37,303 bases of DNA. Origin: an uncultured Anaerotignum sp. Its GTDB lineage: Bacteria; Bacillota; Clostridia; Lachnospirales; Anaerotignaceae. Below the pieces are notes generated by a model. The model was not told the origin of the DNA and ran no database searches. It saw only the letters and a list, made by a program, of their open reading frames with translations. Of this stretch, positions 9,427-18,300 are shown piece after piece; position 1 is the stretch's first letter, and each line of letters starts with the position of its first letter. The position numbers were made by a program, and so were the translations under genes. The stretch spans positions 1 through 37,303 of the forward strand of contig CALWKZ010000078.1 in the NCBI GenBank assembly GCA_944381385.1, given 5' to 3'.

Positions 9427-9951
9427 GTGGCTAAGATTTTTGACAAAATGAAAGACTTGATGTTTGGTGAATATGAGGACGACGACGATTACTATGAAGA
9501 CGATTACGAATACGAAGCGCCTGCCAGAGAAACGGCAAGCAGCAGCTATGGTCTGAGAGAAGTTCCCAGAGAACGGGAATACACCGCTCCGGCGCCCCGC
9601 AAAACAACGACCACATCGAGAAACAACCCGCAGGTATACAGCATCAATACAAATGTGCAGATGCAGGTTGTGATCATTAAGCCAGAATGTTACGAGGACG
9701 CGCAGGAGATCTGCGACCAGATCAAAACAAAGAAACCCGTTGTTGTGAACCTGGAAAAAGTGGAATTCCCCATTGCCCAGAGGATCATGGACTTTTTGAG
9801 CGGTACCTGCTACTCTCTGGAAGGCTCTATCCAGCGTGTGGCAAACAACATTTTTATTATCGCGCCGGAAAATGTGGATATCAGCGGTGACTTTAAGGAA
9901 GAATTAAAGACCAAAGGCATCCTGATGCCATGGGCAAGCAACGGCAGATAA
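9427..9951 (+). CDS. sepF: Cell division protein SepF
   Basis: SepF binds FtsZ and the membrane and helps assemble the Z-ring. The 174-residue product starts with an amphipathic membrane-binding helix (MAKIFDKMKDLMFG). An acidic, disordered linker with many Asp/Glu/Tyr residues follows, then Ser/Thr/Pro-rich sequence to about residue 70. The globular SepF domain (about 75-165) contains VVIIKPECYEDAQEICDQIK and RIMDFLSGTCYSLEGSI. The start is GTG at 9427, preceded by AGGAGG; a nearby ATG at 9419 is in another frame. Confidence 0.95.
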   Translation: MAKIFDKMKDLMFGEYEDDDDYYEDDYEYEAPARETASSSYGLREVPREREYTAPAPRKTTTTSRNNPQVYSINTNVQMQVVIIKPECYEDAQEICDQIKTKKPVVVNLEKVEFPIAQRIMDFLSGTCYSLEGSIQRVANNIFIIAPENVDISGDFKEELKTKGILMPWASNGR

Positions 9952-9966
9952 GGAAGGAAGGAACGA

Positions 9967-10257
9967 TTGAATACAATACAGATATTATTGGTAAAGGCAA
10001 TCTATAATTTTTTCTATGTACTGGAAATTCTGATTTTTGTCCGCATTGTGTTCTCCTGGGTACCCAGAATGGGGTACCAGAGCGCCATCGGACGCCTTGT
10101 CTATAATTTGACGGAGCCTATTCTGGGGCCTTGCCGGCGGATGCTGGACAAATCCCCGCTGGGCGGCGGGATGATGCTGGATTTTTCTCCCATTATCGCG
10201 CTGATCCTGATGGCTCTGGTTTCCCGTCTGCTGGTAAGTCTGGTTTCGATTTTATAA
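9967..10257 (+). CDS. yggT: YggT-family small membrane protein
   Basis: The 96-residue protein has two membrane segments (about 5-27, around ILLVKAIYNFFYVLEILIFV, and about 68-92). Between them is the YggT signature: VFSWVPRMGYQSAIGRLVYNLTEPILGPCRR. The start is TTG at 9967, with GGAAGG (9952-9957) 9 bp upstream. The molecular function of the family is unsettled; in Gram-positive genomes it lies with sepF and ylmH, as here, and is linked to division or envelope biology. Confidence 0.92.
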   Translation: MNTIQILLVKAIYNFFYVLEILIFVRIVFSWVPRMGYQSAIGRLVYNLTEPILGPCRRMLDKSPLGGGMMLDFSPIIALILMALVSRLLVSLVSIL

Positions 10258-10279
10258 TAGACGGGGACGGTAAGAAAGG

Positions 10280-11068
10280 ATGGACAGACAAGGATTATTA
10301 AAAGCAGTGACACAGCCTGACGAAAGACTTTTGTTTGCGAAAGTGCTGGATCAGGCTGCTTTCAGTTTAAAGAGGCATACGCCGGTTTTTACGGATTTTC
10401 TGGATATGGCCAAAAGCGGAAAATTCCTGGAGCTGCTTTCCTATGAAAGAGATCTTCAGGTTATGGCCTTTGGCGGCACAGAGGATACGGAGCGGCGGAT
10501 GCTGGGCTTCGCGCCGGATTATATGGAACTGACGGAAAAGGATTTCCCGATCTGCGCCCTGCGGATACGGAAAAATAAGAAATTCGGCCAGACGGATCTG
10601 AGCCATCGGGACTATCTGGGCTCCATTCTGGGGCTGGGGATCGACCGGGGAAAGATCGGCGATATTTTTGTGGGCGAGGAAGAGACCATCTGCTTTGCGG
10701 AGCAGGAGATCGCTCCTTATATCGCGGCGAATCTGAAAAAGGTCTCCCGTACACCGGTGGAGGTGGAGGAGACCCAGGCGGAAGAAGCTACAGTGGAAAA
10801 AGAAATGGAAACGCGGCAGGTGAGTGTAGCCTCTTTGCGTCTGGACGCGGTGGCAGGAGCGGCCCTTCGGCTTTCCCGCGGAAAGATACAGGATTACATA
10901 TCGGCGGAAAAGGCAAACGTAAACTGGAGCGTTACAACAAATCCTTCCTGCATGCTGAAGGAAGGGGATATGGTTTCTGTTCGGGGCTTTGGAAGGTTTC
11001 GCGTGCTTTCCATTGGCGGCAGGACCAAAAAAGACAGAATCATTGTGGAAGTGGGTATTTATATTTAG
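10280..11068 (+). CDS. ylmH: RNA-binding S4-domain protein YlmH
   Basis: YlmH family proteins bind RNA and act in ribosome-associated quality control in Bacillus; here this is known only by homology. The 262-residue protein has the family N-terminal region (PVFTDFLDMAKSGKFLELL). The central part contains DLSHRDYLGSILGLGIDRGKIGDIFV, followed by an acidic linker (about 160-180). A C-terminal S4 domain (about 183-260) contains LRLDAVAGAALRLSRGKIQDYI. The AAGAAAGG string abuts the ATG at 10280, an awkward ribosome site; GTG 10306 is an alternative start. Confidence 0.93.
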   Translation: MDRQGLLKAVTQPDERLLFAKVLDQAAFSLKRHTPVFTDFLDMAKSGKFLELLSYERDLQVMAFGGTEDTERRMLGFAPDYMELTEKDFPICALRIRKNKKFGQTDLSHRDYLGSILGLGIDRGKIGDIFVGEEETICFAEQEIAPYIAANLKKVSRTPVEVEETQAEEATVEKEMETRQVSVASLRLDAVAGAALRLSRGKIQDYISAEKANVNWSVTTNPSCMLKEGDMVSVRGFGRFRVLSIGGRTKKDRIIVEVGIYI

Positions 11069-11091
11069 CGGTTGTTTAAGGAGGTTTTTTC

Positions 11092-11571
11092 GTGGTTACA
11101 CCCAATGACATTGCAACGAAGGATTTTAAAAAAGTGGCGGTTGGCTATTCTCCCGAGGAAGTAGACACCTTTTTGGATGAGATCTATGAGGACTACGAAA
11201 AACTGTACCGGGAAAGTAAGCAGGAAAAAGCGAAGGTGGAAACAGTTACGGAAGATACGGACCGGCTGCGCAATCTGGAAAAAACACTGGAGCGTACCCT
11301 GACCCTGGCGGAAGCGGCAGCGGAGGAAACAAAGGAAGCGGCGCGGGCGGAAGCGCAGCAGATCCTGGAGCGGGCCAAGCTGGAAAGAGAGCAGATCCTT
11401 TCCGCGGCCAGAACGAAGGTCTTTGAGATCCAGCAGGAGATCGAAGCCCTGGAGAACCGCTATGAACTGATGCGTACCAGAGTAAAACTGCTGCTGTACG
11501 CGGAAATTGAGCTTTTGGATAAAAATGAGATTTTGGCGGAAAAAGAAGCCGCGCAGGAAGAAAAACAATAA
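11092..11571 (+). CDS. divIVA: DivIVA-domain cell-division/polarity protein
   Basis: DivIVA proteins bind negatively curved membrane at septa and poles and recruit partners. The 159-residue product starts with the signature MVTPNDIATKDFKKVAVGYS, then PEEVDTFLDEIYEDYEKLY. A long Glu/Lys/Ala/Arg-rich coiled coil runs from about residue 30 to 130. GTG at 11092 is the start, with AGGAGG 8 bp upstream. It closes the yggS-sepF-yggT-ylmH-divIVA run found in many Firmicutes. Confidence 0.93.
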   Translation: MVTPNDIATKDFKKVAVGYSPEEVDTFLDEIYEDYEKLYRESKQEKAKVETVTEDTDRLRNLEKTLERTLTLAEAAAEETKEAARAEAQQILERAKLEREQILSAARTKVFEIQQEIEALENRYELMRTRVKLLLYAEIELLDKNEILAEKEAAQEEKQ

Positions 11572-11597
11572 TAGACGGATAACAAACGGCTGTAACG

Positions 11598-11624
11598 AAG
11601 AACCTTCTCCCGAGAGGGTTCTTT
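11598..11624 (+). terminator. Hairpin between divIVA and lspA (weak terminator)
   Basis: AAGAACCTTCTC (11598-11609) pairs with GAGAGGGTTCTT (11612-11623) with one wobble. Only a short T run follows (TTT), so it may act as an attenuating hairpin rather than a full stop. No separate promoter for lspA is obvious. Confidence 0.45.
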
Positions 11625-11668
11625 GCTGCGGCTGCTTTTGTTATGTGCGAAGATGGAGATGAGAAGAA

Positions 11669-12145
11669 ATGTGGATCGCAGTGATCGTGGCTGTGCTGCT
11701 GGTAGGCTTGGACCAGGTTACAAAGTATCTGGCGCTGATGCAATTGAAGCCCGTAGGCAGTGTGACATTTGTGGAAGGATTTATGGATTTCACTTTTGTG
11801 GAGAACCGGGGCGTGGCCTTTGGAATGTTTTCCGGTCAGAAATGGTTCATACTGCTGCTGACAGGCATTATTGTGGCAGTGATGATATATTATTTCGTCC
11901 GCCTGCCCCACAGCAGGCAGTATCAATGGGTCAGAGGGGCCATAGTGCTGGTATTGGCCGGCGCTGTGGGCAATATGATCGACCGTATTTTTCGCGGGTA
12001 TGTGGTGGACTTTTTTGAATTTACCTTCTTTGACTGGCCCGTATTTAATGTAGCGGATATTTATGTCGTTGTGGGTGTGATCCTGCTGGCGATTTTGATA
12101 TTGTTTGTAATCAAAGAAGAACCAAAGGAAAAAAAGGAAGATTGA
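11669..12145 (+). CDS. lspA: Lipoprotein signal peptidase II
   Basis: LspA cleaves the signal peptide of prolipoproteins in the cytoplasmic membrane after lipidation. The 158-residue protein has four predicted membrane segments. The two catalytic aspartates are D114 (GYVVDFFEF) and D130 (FNVADIYV). Conserved VENRGVAFGMF and GNMIDRI motifs are also present. The ATG follows GGAGATGAGAAGAA. The rluD ATG begins one base after the lspA stop, so the two are almost certainly translated from one mRNA. Confidence 0.97.
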   Translation: MWIAVIVAVLLVGLDQVTKYLALMQLKPVGSVTFVEGFMDFTFVENRGVAFGMFSGQKWFILLLTGIIVAVMIYYFVRLPHSRQYQWVRGAIVLVLAGAVGNMIDRIFRGYVVDFFEFTFFDWPVFNVADIYVVVGVILLAILILFVIKEEPKEKKED

Positions 12146-12146
12146 T

Positions 12147-13061
12147 ATGGAATATTTAACTTTTGGGGCGGAGAAAGAGGATGTTGGTTGCCGCATCGAC
12201 CTGTTTCTGGCGGAAAATGTGGAAGATCTTTCCCGCAGCGGGGTACAGAAGCTGATTGCCTCCGGGCATATCCGCCTCAACGGCGGCAGCGTCAAAGCCA
12301 ATTATAAACTGCGGGAAAAGGATATCATCGACGTGGAGATCCCCGATGCTGTGGAACCGGAAATTTTGCCGGAGAATATCCCTCTGGATATCCTTTATGA
12401 GGATCAGGATGTCATTGTGGTGAACAAGCCCCAGGGCATGGTGGTCCATCCTGCGCCGGGCCATATGTCCGGCACTTTGGTAAATGCGCTACTATATCAC
12501 TGCGGCGGGGAATTATCGGGCATCAATGGGGAAAAACGCCCTGGCATTGTCCACCGTATCGACAGAGATACCTCCGGGGTACTGATGGTAGCCAAGAACA
12601 ATGCGGCGCATCAGTCTCTGGCGGAGCAGCTGGCGGTACATAGTATTACCAGAAAATACAATGCCATTGTGTATAACGGCTTTCCGGAAGAGGAGGGCAC
12701 TGTAGACCAGCCCATTGGCCGGAATCCCCAGGACAGGAAGAAAATGGCCGTGACCCAGAAGCACAGCCGCAGAGCCGTGACCCACTACAAAGTGCTGGAG
12801 CGGCTGGGGAATTTTACTCTGATAGAGGCGCAGCTGGAAACAGGACGTACCCATCAAATCCGTGTCCATATGACCTATATCGGCCATCCGCTTCTGGGGG
12901 ATACGGTGTATGGGCCGAAAAAACAGCCTTTCCCTCTGGAGGGACAGGCTCTTCACGCCAGAGTATTGGGATTTCGCCATCCCTCCACGGGAGAATATAT
13001 GGAATTTGAGGCGCCTTTGCCGGCCTACTTTGAGAAGCTGGTGGAACGGCTGAGAGGATGA
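12147..13061 (+). CDS. rluD: RluA-family 23S rRNA pseudouridine synthase (RluD-like)
   Basis: This enzyme isomerises specific uridines in large-subunit rRNA. The 304-residue protein has an N-terminal S4 RNA-binding domain (about 15-60: RIDLFLAENVEDLSRSGVQKLI) and a catalytic domain with HRIDRDTSG at 137-145, which holds the active-site aspartate. TGRTHQIRVHM is a further family motif. In Bacillus the same lspA-rluD(ylyB) pair is followed by pyrR-pyrP-pyrB-pyrC; here a pyrB-like/pyrC-like pair follows directly. Exact RluA/B/D specificity is not certain. Confidence 0.93.
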   Translation: MEYLTFGAEKEDVGCRIDLFLAENVEDLSRSGVQKLIASGHIRLNGGSVKANYKLREKDIIDVEIPDAVEPEILPENIPLDILYEDQDVIVVNKPQGMVVHPAPGHMSGTLVNALLYHCGGELSGINGEKRPGIVHRIDRDTSGVLMVAKNNAAHQSLAEQLAVHSITRKYNAIVYNGFPEEEGTVDQPIGRNPQDRKKMAVTQKHSRRAVTHYKVLERLGNFTLIEAQLETGRTHQIRVHMTYIGHPLLGDTVYGPKKQPFPLEGQALHARVLGFRHPSTGEYMEFEAPLPAYFEKLVERLRG

Positions 13062-13074
13062 AGGGAGGTTCATC

Positions 13075-14004
13075 ATGTCTTTATATCGCAAGGATTTTTT
13101 TGGACTGCGGGATCTGACGGCAGAGGATATCAGCTATATCCTCAGTACAGCGGAGACTATGAAATATATTTTGAACCAGAAAAATAAAAAAGCACCCCAT
13201 TTGCAGGGGAAATCCGTTATTATACTTTTTTATGAGCAGAGTGCCCGTGCAAAGCTGTCTTACGAGCTGGCGGCTCAGCATCTGAGCGCCAATGTGGTGG
13301 ATATGACCAATTCCGCTCATACCATGGAACGGGAGAGCTTGCAGGATATGGGTCAGCTGGTGGACCAGATGGGTGCTGACTTTATCATCCTGCGCCATCC
13401 TATGGCGGGAGCGCCTCGGCTGCTGGCGGAATGTGTAGAGGCCTCTGTCATCAATGCCGGCGATGGTTATAATGAAAACCCCGGTCAGTCTCTGCTGGAT
13501 CTGCTGACGATCAAGGAACGCAAAGGCGGCTTTGAGGGCCTGAAGGTGGCTATCGTGGGGGATTTGATCCACAGCCGTGTTTCCAAGAGCAATATCTGGG
13601 GTCTGACGAAGCTGGGGGCGGAGGTATGCGTTTCCGGCCCGCCGACGCTGCTTTTGCCGGAGATTGAGAAATTCGGCGTGGAGGTCCATTATGACGCCAG
13701 AGAGGCGGTCAATAACGCTGACGTTATTTTGACTACCCGGATGCGCCTGGAAACCCATGATAAGACCTTTCTGCCTTCTTTGGACGAATACAAGCGGTTC
13801 TTCCGTATTGACCACAATCTGCTGAAATACGCCAAAAAAGATGCTATCGTCATGCATCCCGGCCCGATTCAAAGAGGGATCGAGATTTCTGACGGTGTGA
13901 TTGACAGCCCACAGTGCATCATTAACGACCAGATCGCCAACAGTGTGGCGGTACGTATGGCGATGTTCTATATTCTTTCGCAGATGGGAGGCGGTCTTGT
14001 ATGA
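13075..14004 (+). CDS. Aspartate carbamoyltransferase-like protein with substituted active site
   Basis: The 309-residue product has the full ATCase fold length and scaffold: ILRHP (105-109), INAGDG (126-131), the R168 region HSRVSKSN and HPGPIQRGIEI (261-271). Several substrate-binding positions are changed. The carbamoyl-phosphate motif STRTR is SARAK (56-60). The 80s-loop lysine (KGE) is replaced in MERE (84-87). HPTQ is NPGQ (135-138). The RxQxER motif is TRMRLET (221-227). It therefore may not form carbamoyl-aspartate. It sits in the pyr position after rluD and overlaps the pyrC-like gene by 4 bp (ATGA), which argues for a joint complex. AGGGAGG precedes the ATG. Confidence 0.85.
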   Translation: MSLYRKDFFGLRDLTAEDISYILSTAETMKYILNQKNKKAPHLQGKSVIILFYEQSARAKLSYELAAQHLSANVVDMTNSAHTMERESLQDMGQLVDQMGADFIILRHPMAGAPRLLAECVEASVINAGDGYNENPGQSLLDLLTIKERKGGFEGLKVAIVGDLIHSRVSKSNIWGLTKLGAEVCVSGPPTLLLPEIEKFGVEVHYDAREAVNNADVILTTRMRLETHDKTFLPSLDEYKRFFRIDHNLLKYAKKDAIVMHPGPIQRGIEISDGVIDSPQCIINDQIANSVAVRMAMFYILSQMGGGLV

Positions 14005-15272
14005 AAACCATTCTGAAAAACTGTAAATTAGTGACGGCGCCTTATTCCCCGGAAAAACTGTACGATATTCTGATCGAGCAGGGAACCATTTCCCGGATCG
14101 GCGAACGTATCCGGGAGGAAGAAGCCAAAGTGATAGATGTGGGCGGCCATATGGTACTGCCTGGGTTTATTGATATGCACTGCAATATCTGCGAGCCTGG
14201 CTATGAAAATATCGAGGATATCGAAACGGTGTCCCGCAGTGCCATCCGCGGCGGATTTACCACCATCACCTGCGAGCCCAATACAAAGCCGGTCATTGAC
14301 AACAAGACCGTTGTGGAATATATCATCTCCAAATCCAAGGCGCAGGCGTTGGTGAATATCTATCCCTACGGCAGTATGTCCATGGGATGCGAAGGCAGAT
14401 CTATCGCGGAGATCGGGGAAATGTATGAGGCCGGTATTGTAGGCGTTTCCGACGGCGACGAGTTTCTGGACAGCGCGGCGCTGCTGTGCAATGTTATGCG
14501 GTACTCCAAGATGTTTGACCTGCCCATTATGACCCATTGTGAGGACCGGAGCCTTTCCGGCAAAGGCGTTATGAACGAAGGATATACGGCTACCTGCCTG
14601 GGACTGGCGGGAATGCCCAGAGAGGCGGAGGAGATTCAGGTTTCCCGGAATCTGATTCTGGCGGAGATTACAGGGGCCAGACTCCACATCGCCCATGTGA
14701 GCACGGCGGGCGCCGTTTCCATGATACGGGACGCCAAGAAAAAAGGTCTGGCGGTCACCTGCGAGACCTGTCCCCATTACTTCTCCTTAACGGAGGAGGC
14801 TGTGGAGGATTATAATACCTTTGCCAAGGTGAACCCGCCCCTGCGGACGGCAGAGGATGTGACAGCCATACTGGCTGGTATTGCTGATGGTACTATTGAC
14901 GTTATCGCCACAGGCCACAGCCCTACCAGCCTGACGGAAAAGAACAGAGAATTTGACCAGGCGGCCTATGGGATTTCCGCTCTGGAAACGGCTTTTTCCA
15001 TCTGCTATACCCGTTTGGTGGAAACGGGCGTGATTTCTATGGCGCGGCTGACGGAAATGCTGTCATCAAATCCGGCGAAAATATTGAATCTGGTCCATAA
15101 AGGACGGATCGCCGAGGGATACGACGCGGATCTGACGGTCATCGACTGTTCGGAATATTATCATATTGAGCCGAAGCATTTTGCTTCCAAGGCGAAATTC
15201 TCGCCTTTTGCCGGACAGCAGGTGAAGGGCAGGACCGTTTACACCATGGTAGGCGGGAAGATACTGCCGTAA
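14001..15272 (+). CDS. Dihydroorotase-like amidohydrolase lacking zinc and catalytic residues
   Basis: The 423-residue protein aligns end to end with type I dihydroorotase: PGFIDMH, EPG, GGFTTITCEPNT, THCED (H179), HIAHVST (H232), TCPHYFSLTEE (H259) and NPPLR. The zinc motif HxHxR is HCNIC (60-64), so the second His and the Arg are gone. The FTDDG metal site reads VSDGD (149-153). The ATDHAPH loop with the catalytic aspartate reads ATGHSPT (303-309). It resembles, by analogy, the inactive PyrC' subunit that supports ATCase in Pseudomonas. The 4-bp overlap with the preceding gene implies translational coupling. An intact frame argues against simple decay. Confidence 0.85.
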   Translation: MKTILKNCKLVTAPYSPEKLYDILIEQGTISRIGERIREEEAKVIDVGGHMVLPGFIDMHCNICEPGYENIEDIETVSRSAIRGGFTTITCEPNTKPVIDNKTVVEYIISKSKAQALVNIYPYGSMSMGCEGRSIAEIGEMYEAGIVGVSDGDEFLDSAALLCNVMRYSKMFDLPIMTHCEDRSLSGKGVMNEGYTATCLGLAGMPREAEEIQVSRNLILAEITGARLHIAHVSTAGAVSMIRDAKKKGLAVTCETCPHYFSLTEEAVEDYNTFAKVNPPLRTAEDVTAILAGIADGTIDVIATGHSPTSLTEKNREFDQAAYGISALETAFSICYTRLVETGVISMARLTEMLSSNPAKILNLVHKGRIAEGYDADLTVIDCSEYYHIEPKHFASKAKFSPFAGQQVKGRTVYTMVGGKILP

Positions 15273-15301
15273 CATGGTTCCCCATTGGAACGAGGTGTGA
15301 A

Positions 15302-18300
15302 ATGTATTTAAAAAGATTGGATATACAGGGCTTTAAATCCTTTCCTGAGAAAGTGAAGCTGGAATTTAATCCGGGAATCACGGCGGTGGTAGGCCCTAAC
15401 GGCAGCGGAAAGAGCAATGTCTCCGATGCTGTGCGCTGGGTGCTGGGGGAACAGCGGGCCAAGAGCCTGCGCGGCGACAAGATGGAGGATGTCATCTTTG
15501 CCGGTACGGAAAACCGGAAGCCCCAGGGCTTTGCGGAGGTAACCATCGTCATAGACAATCAGGATGGAAAACTGCCCATTGATTATACAGAAGTGCAGGT
15601 GACCAGACGTGTATTCCGCTCCGGCGAGAGTGAATACCGCATCAACGGCACTGCCTGCCGCCTGAAGGATATACAGGAGCTTTTTATGGATACAGGGGTG
15701 GGCCGGGAAGGCTACTCTATTATCGGACAGGGCAGGATCGATGAGATCCTTAACGCCAAAGGAGAGGAACGCCGCCGTATCTTTGAGGAGGCCACCGGTA
15801 TCGTAAAATATAAAACAAGAAAGAACGAGGCTGTGGCAAAGCTGGAAAAGGAGCAGCAGAACCTGACCAGAGTAGAGGATATCATTTCCGAACTGGAAAG
15901 CCAGCTGGGGCCTTTGGAGGAAGAGAGCCGCGTGGCGGAGGAATACCTGCGCCTGAAGGAACAACTGAAGGACGCGGAAATCTCCATGTTCCGGACCGAC
16001 GCCCAGCGGATGGAAACGGATCTGGAACGGCTGACCCAGCAGAAGGAAAACGCCCGAAGCCAGAGCACGGAAGCAGCGGAGGCCCAGGAAAGGGCCAAAG
16101 GGGACGTGCAGCGTCTGCGGGCGGCAAATGAGGAAAAAACCGCCGCTCTGCGCCGGATCAATGAGGATGTGGCCCAGGTGAAAGCGGATATTGAGAAAAA
16201 CGAGGGCCTGATCCGTCTGACGAAGGAACAGATGCAGCACGATGCCGACAATATGAGCCGTGTGGAGAAAGAGATTCTGGAGCGGATGCGCCAGCAGGAA
16301 GAGTCCCAAAAGGAACAGGGCGTCTGCCGCAGCCGCATTACGGCTCTGCGCATGACCATGAACCAGCAGCAGGAGCGTCTGGATCGGCTGGAGGAGGAAG
16401 GCCGCAGTCTGGAGGACGCCCTCAGCCAGAAGGAAACCAAGGCGGAGAGCTTTAAAGATGAGATCTTTGAGCAGATCCGAATCGGTACGGAGGCAAAAGG
16501 CGAGATCGCCAAGCAGGAGGCCATGAAGGAGCAGTTTCTGGCCAGAAAAGAACAGCTGGACGAGGAACTGGCCCATGGCAGGGGACGGCTGGAGGAACAG
16601 ACCGTTCATTTGCAGGTGCTGGAAAAGCAGGAAAAAGACCGCCGGGAATACATGGATTTTCTGACGAAGGAGATGGGGACCCTGGAAAAGGACAGCCAGC
16701 AGGCAGGCGAGATCAAGGAAAACGCCGAGCGGCAGCTGTCCAGACAGGAACGGCTCATTTCTGAGAAGCAGTCCAGACTTTCCCTGCTGTCGGAAATGGA
16801 AAAGGACCATGAGGGCTTTTTCAACAGCGTCAAAAACCTGCTGAATCTGCCGGATAAGGAAAAACGCGGCATCCACGGCGCCGTAGGCCAGCTGCTGCAG
16901 GTGGAAGAAGCCTACGAGACAGCCATTGAGGCGGCTTTAGGCGGCGCTATGCAGAACGTGGTGACCCAGACGGAGGAAGACGCCAGAGATGCCATTCAGT
17001 TTTTGAAGGATCACCGTATGGGCCGGGCGACTTTCCTGCCCATTACGGCGGTAAAAGGGAAACCGCTGGAGGGCCATCAGCCTATTCTGGACGAGAAAGG
17101 CGTTATCGGCACAGCGGATACGCTGGTGGGCTTCGCGGAGCAGTACCGAGGCATTGTGACTTATTTGCTGGGGCGTATCCTGGTGGTGGATCACTTGAAC
17201 GAAGCCGTAAGGCTGGCAAAGAAATACCAGCATAAGTATAAAATGGTCACTTTGGAAGGGGATATCATGAATCCCGGCGGCGCTATGACCGGCGGTTCCC
17301 GTTCCAATAAGACCACAGGCATTTTCGGCAGAGCCAGAGAGATCACGGCCCTGCGCCAGGAAATGGAAAAGCTGAACCAGCAGGCGGCCCAGATGAGGGA
17401 ACGTCTTCAGCTGGCGGAAGAGGACCAGCAGGAGATCGCCGAGCAGATCGTAGAGAAGAAACTGGAACAGCAGAAGCTGCTGGTGACCCTGCATGCCGCG
17501 CAGGAGCAGAAGGAAAAGAGCCAGACAGAGTGGCAGGAAACAAAAGAAAAGGTTCGCCTGATGGAAATCGAGGAAGAACAGCTGAAGGAACAGTTGGAAG
17601 TGGCGGAGCATGACATGGAAGCGGGCAGGAAGCGCCTGGCGGCTTCGGAGGCTCTGATGGCGGAGGTCAACGCCGCGCTGTCCTCCTATCAGGACGATCT
17701 GACGGAGGAGAGGGAAAAACGGAGCGCTTTGCAGGAGGAGATCACCGCTGTGAAGATCTCCATTTCCCAGAGCGGCCAGAGCGTTGCCGCCGCTGAGGAA
17801 AGCCTTCTGCGGCTGGAGCAGGAAGAGAAAAAAGCCGCCGCTGAGGCGGAAAGCCTGCGGGCGCAGAAGGAAGAACTGGAAAAAAGCGGCGGTCTGCGGC
17901 AGGATCAGCAGATTGATTTGCAGAAGGAAGGTCAGGAACTGCGGCAGAAGGAAGAGAACCTGAGCCGGCTGCTGGAAGAAACGACGGCGCAGATCTCCGC
18001 ACTGGCGGAGGAAATGGCGCAAAAGGAAGAAACAGCGCAGGAGCAGGCGGAAACAGTTTCCCGTCTGCAAAACGAGATCTTCCGTCTGGAGACCAGAATG
18101 GAAAAGGTTGCGGAGGAGCGGCAGAGGATCTATGACCGGATGTGGGAGGAGTATGAGATCACCTTCCAGACGGCGAAGGAATATGCCGAGGCCGATGTGC
18201 GCAGCTATTCCCAGCTGAGCCGCCTCGCCAAGGAATGGAAGGCACAGATGCGTGCCATGGGCGATGTGAATACAGGCTCTATTGCCAGGTACCAGGAGGT

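Noticed and set aside
13061-13075. PyrR-type attenuator before the pyrB-like gene
   Set aside because: Only 13 bp separate rluD from the pyrB-like gene, so there is no room for a pyr leader attenuator.
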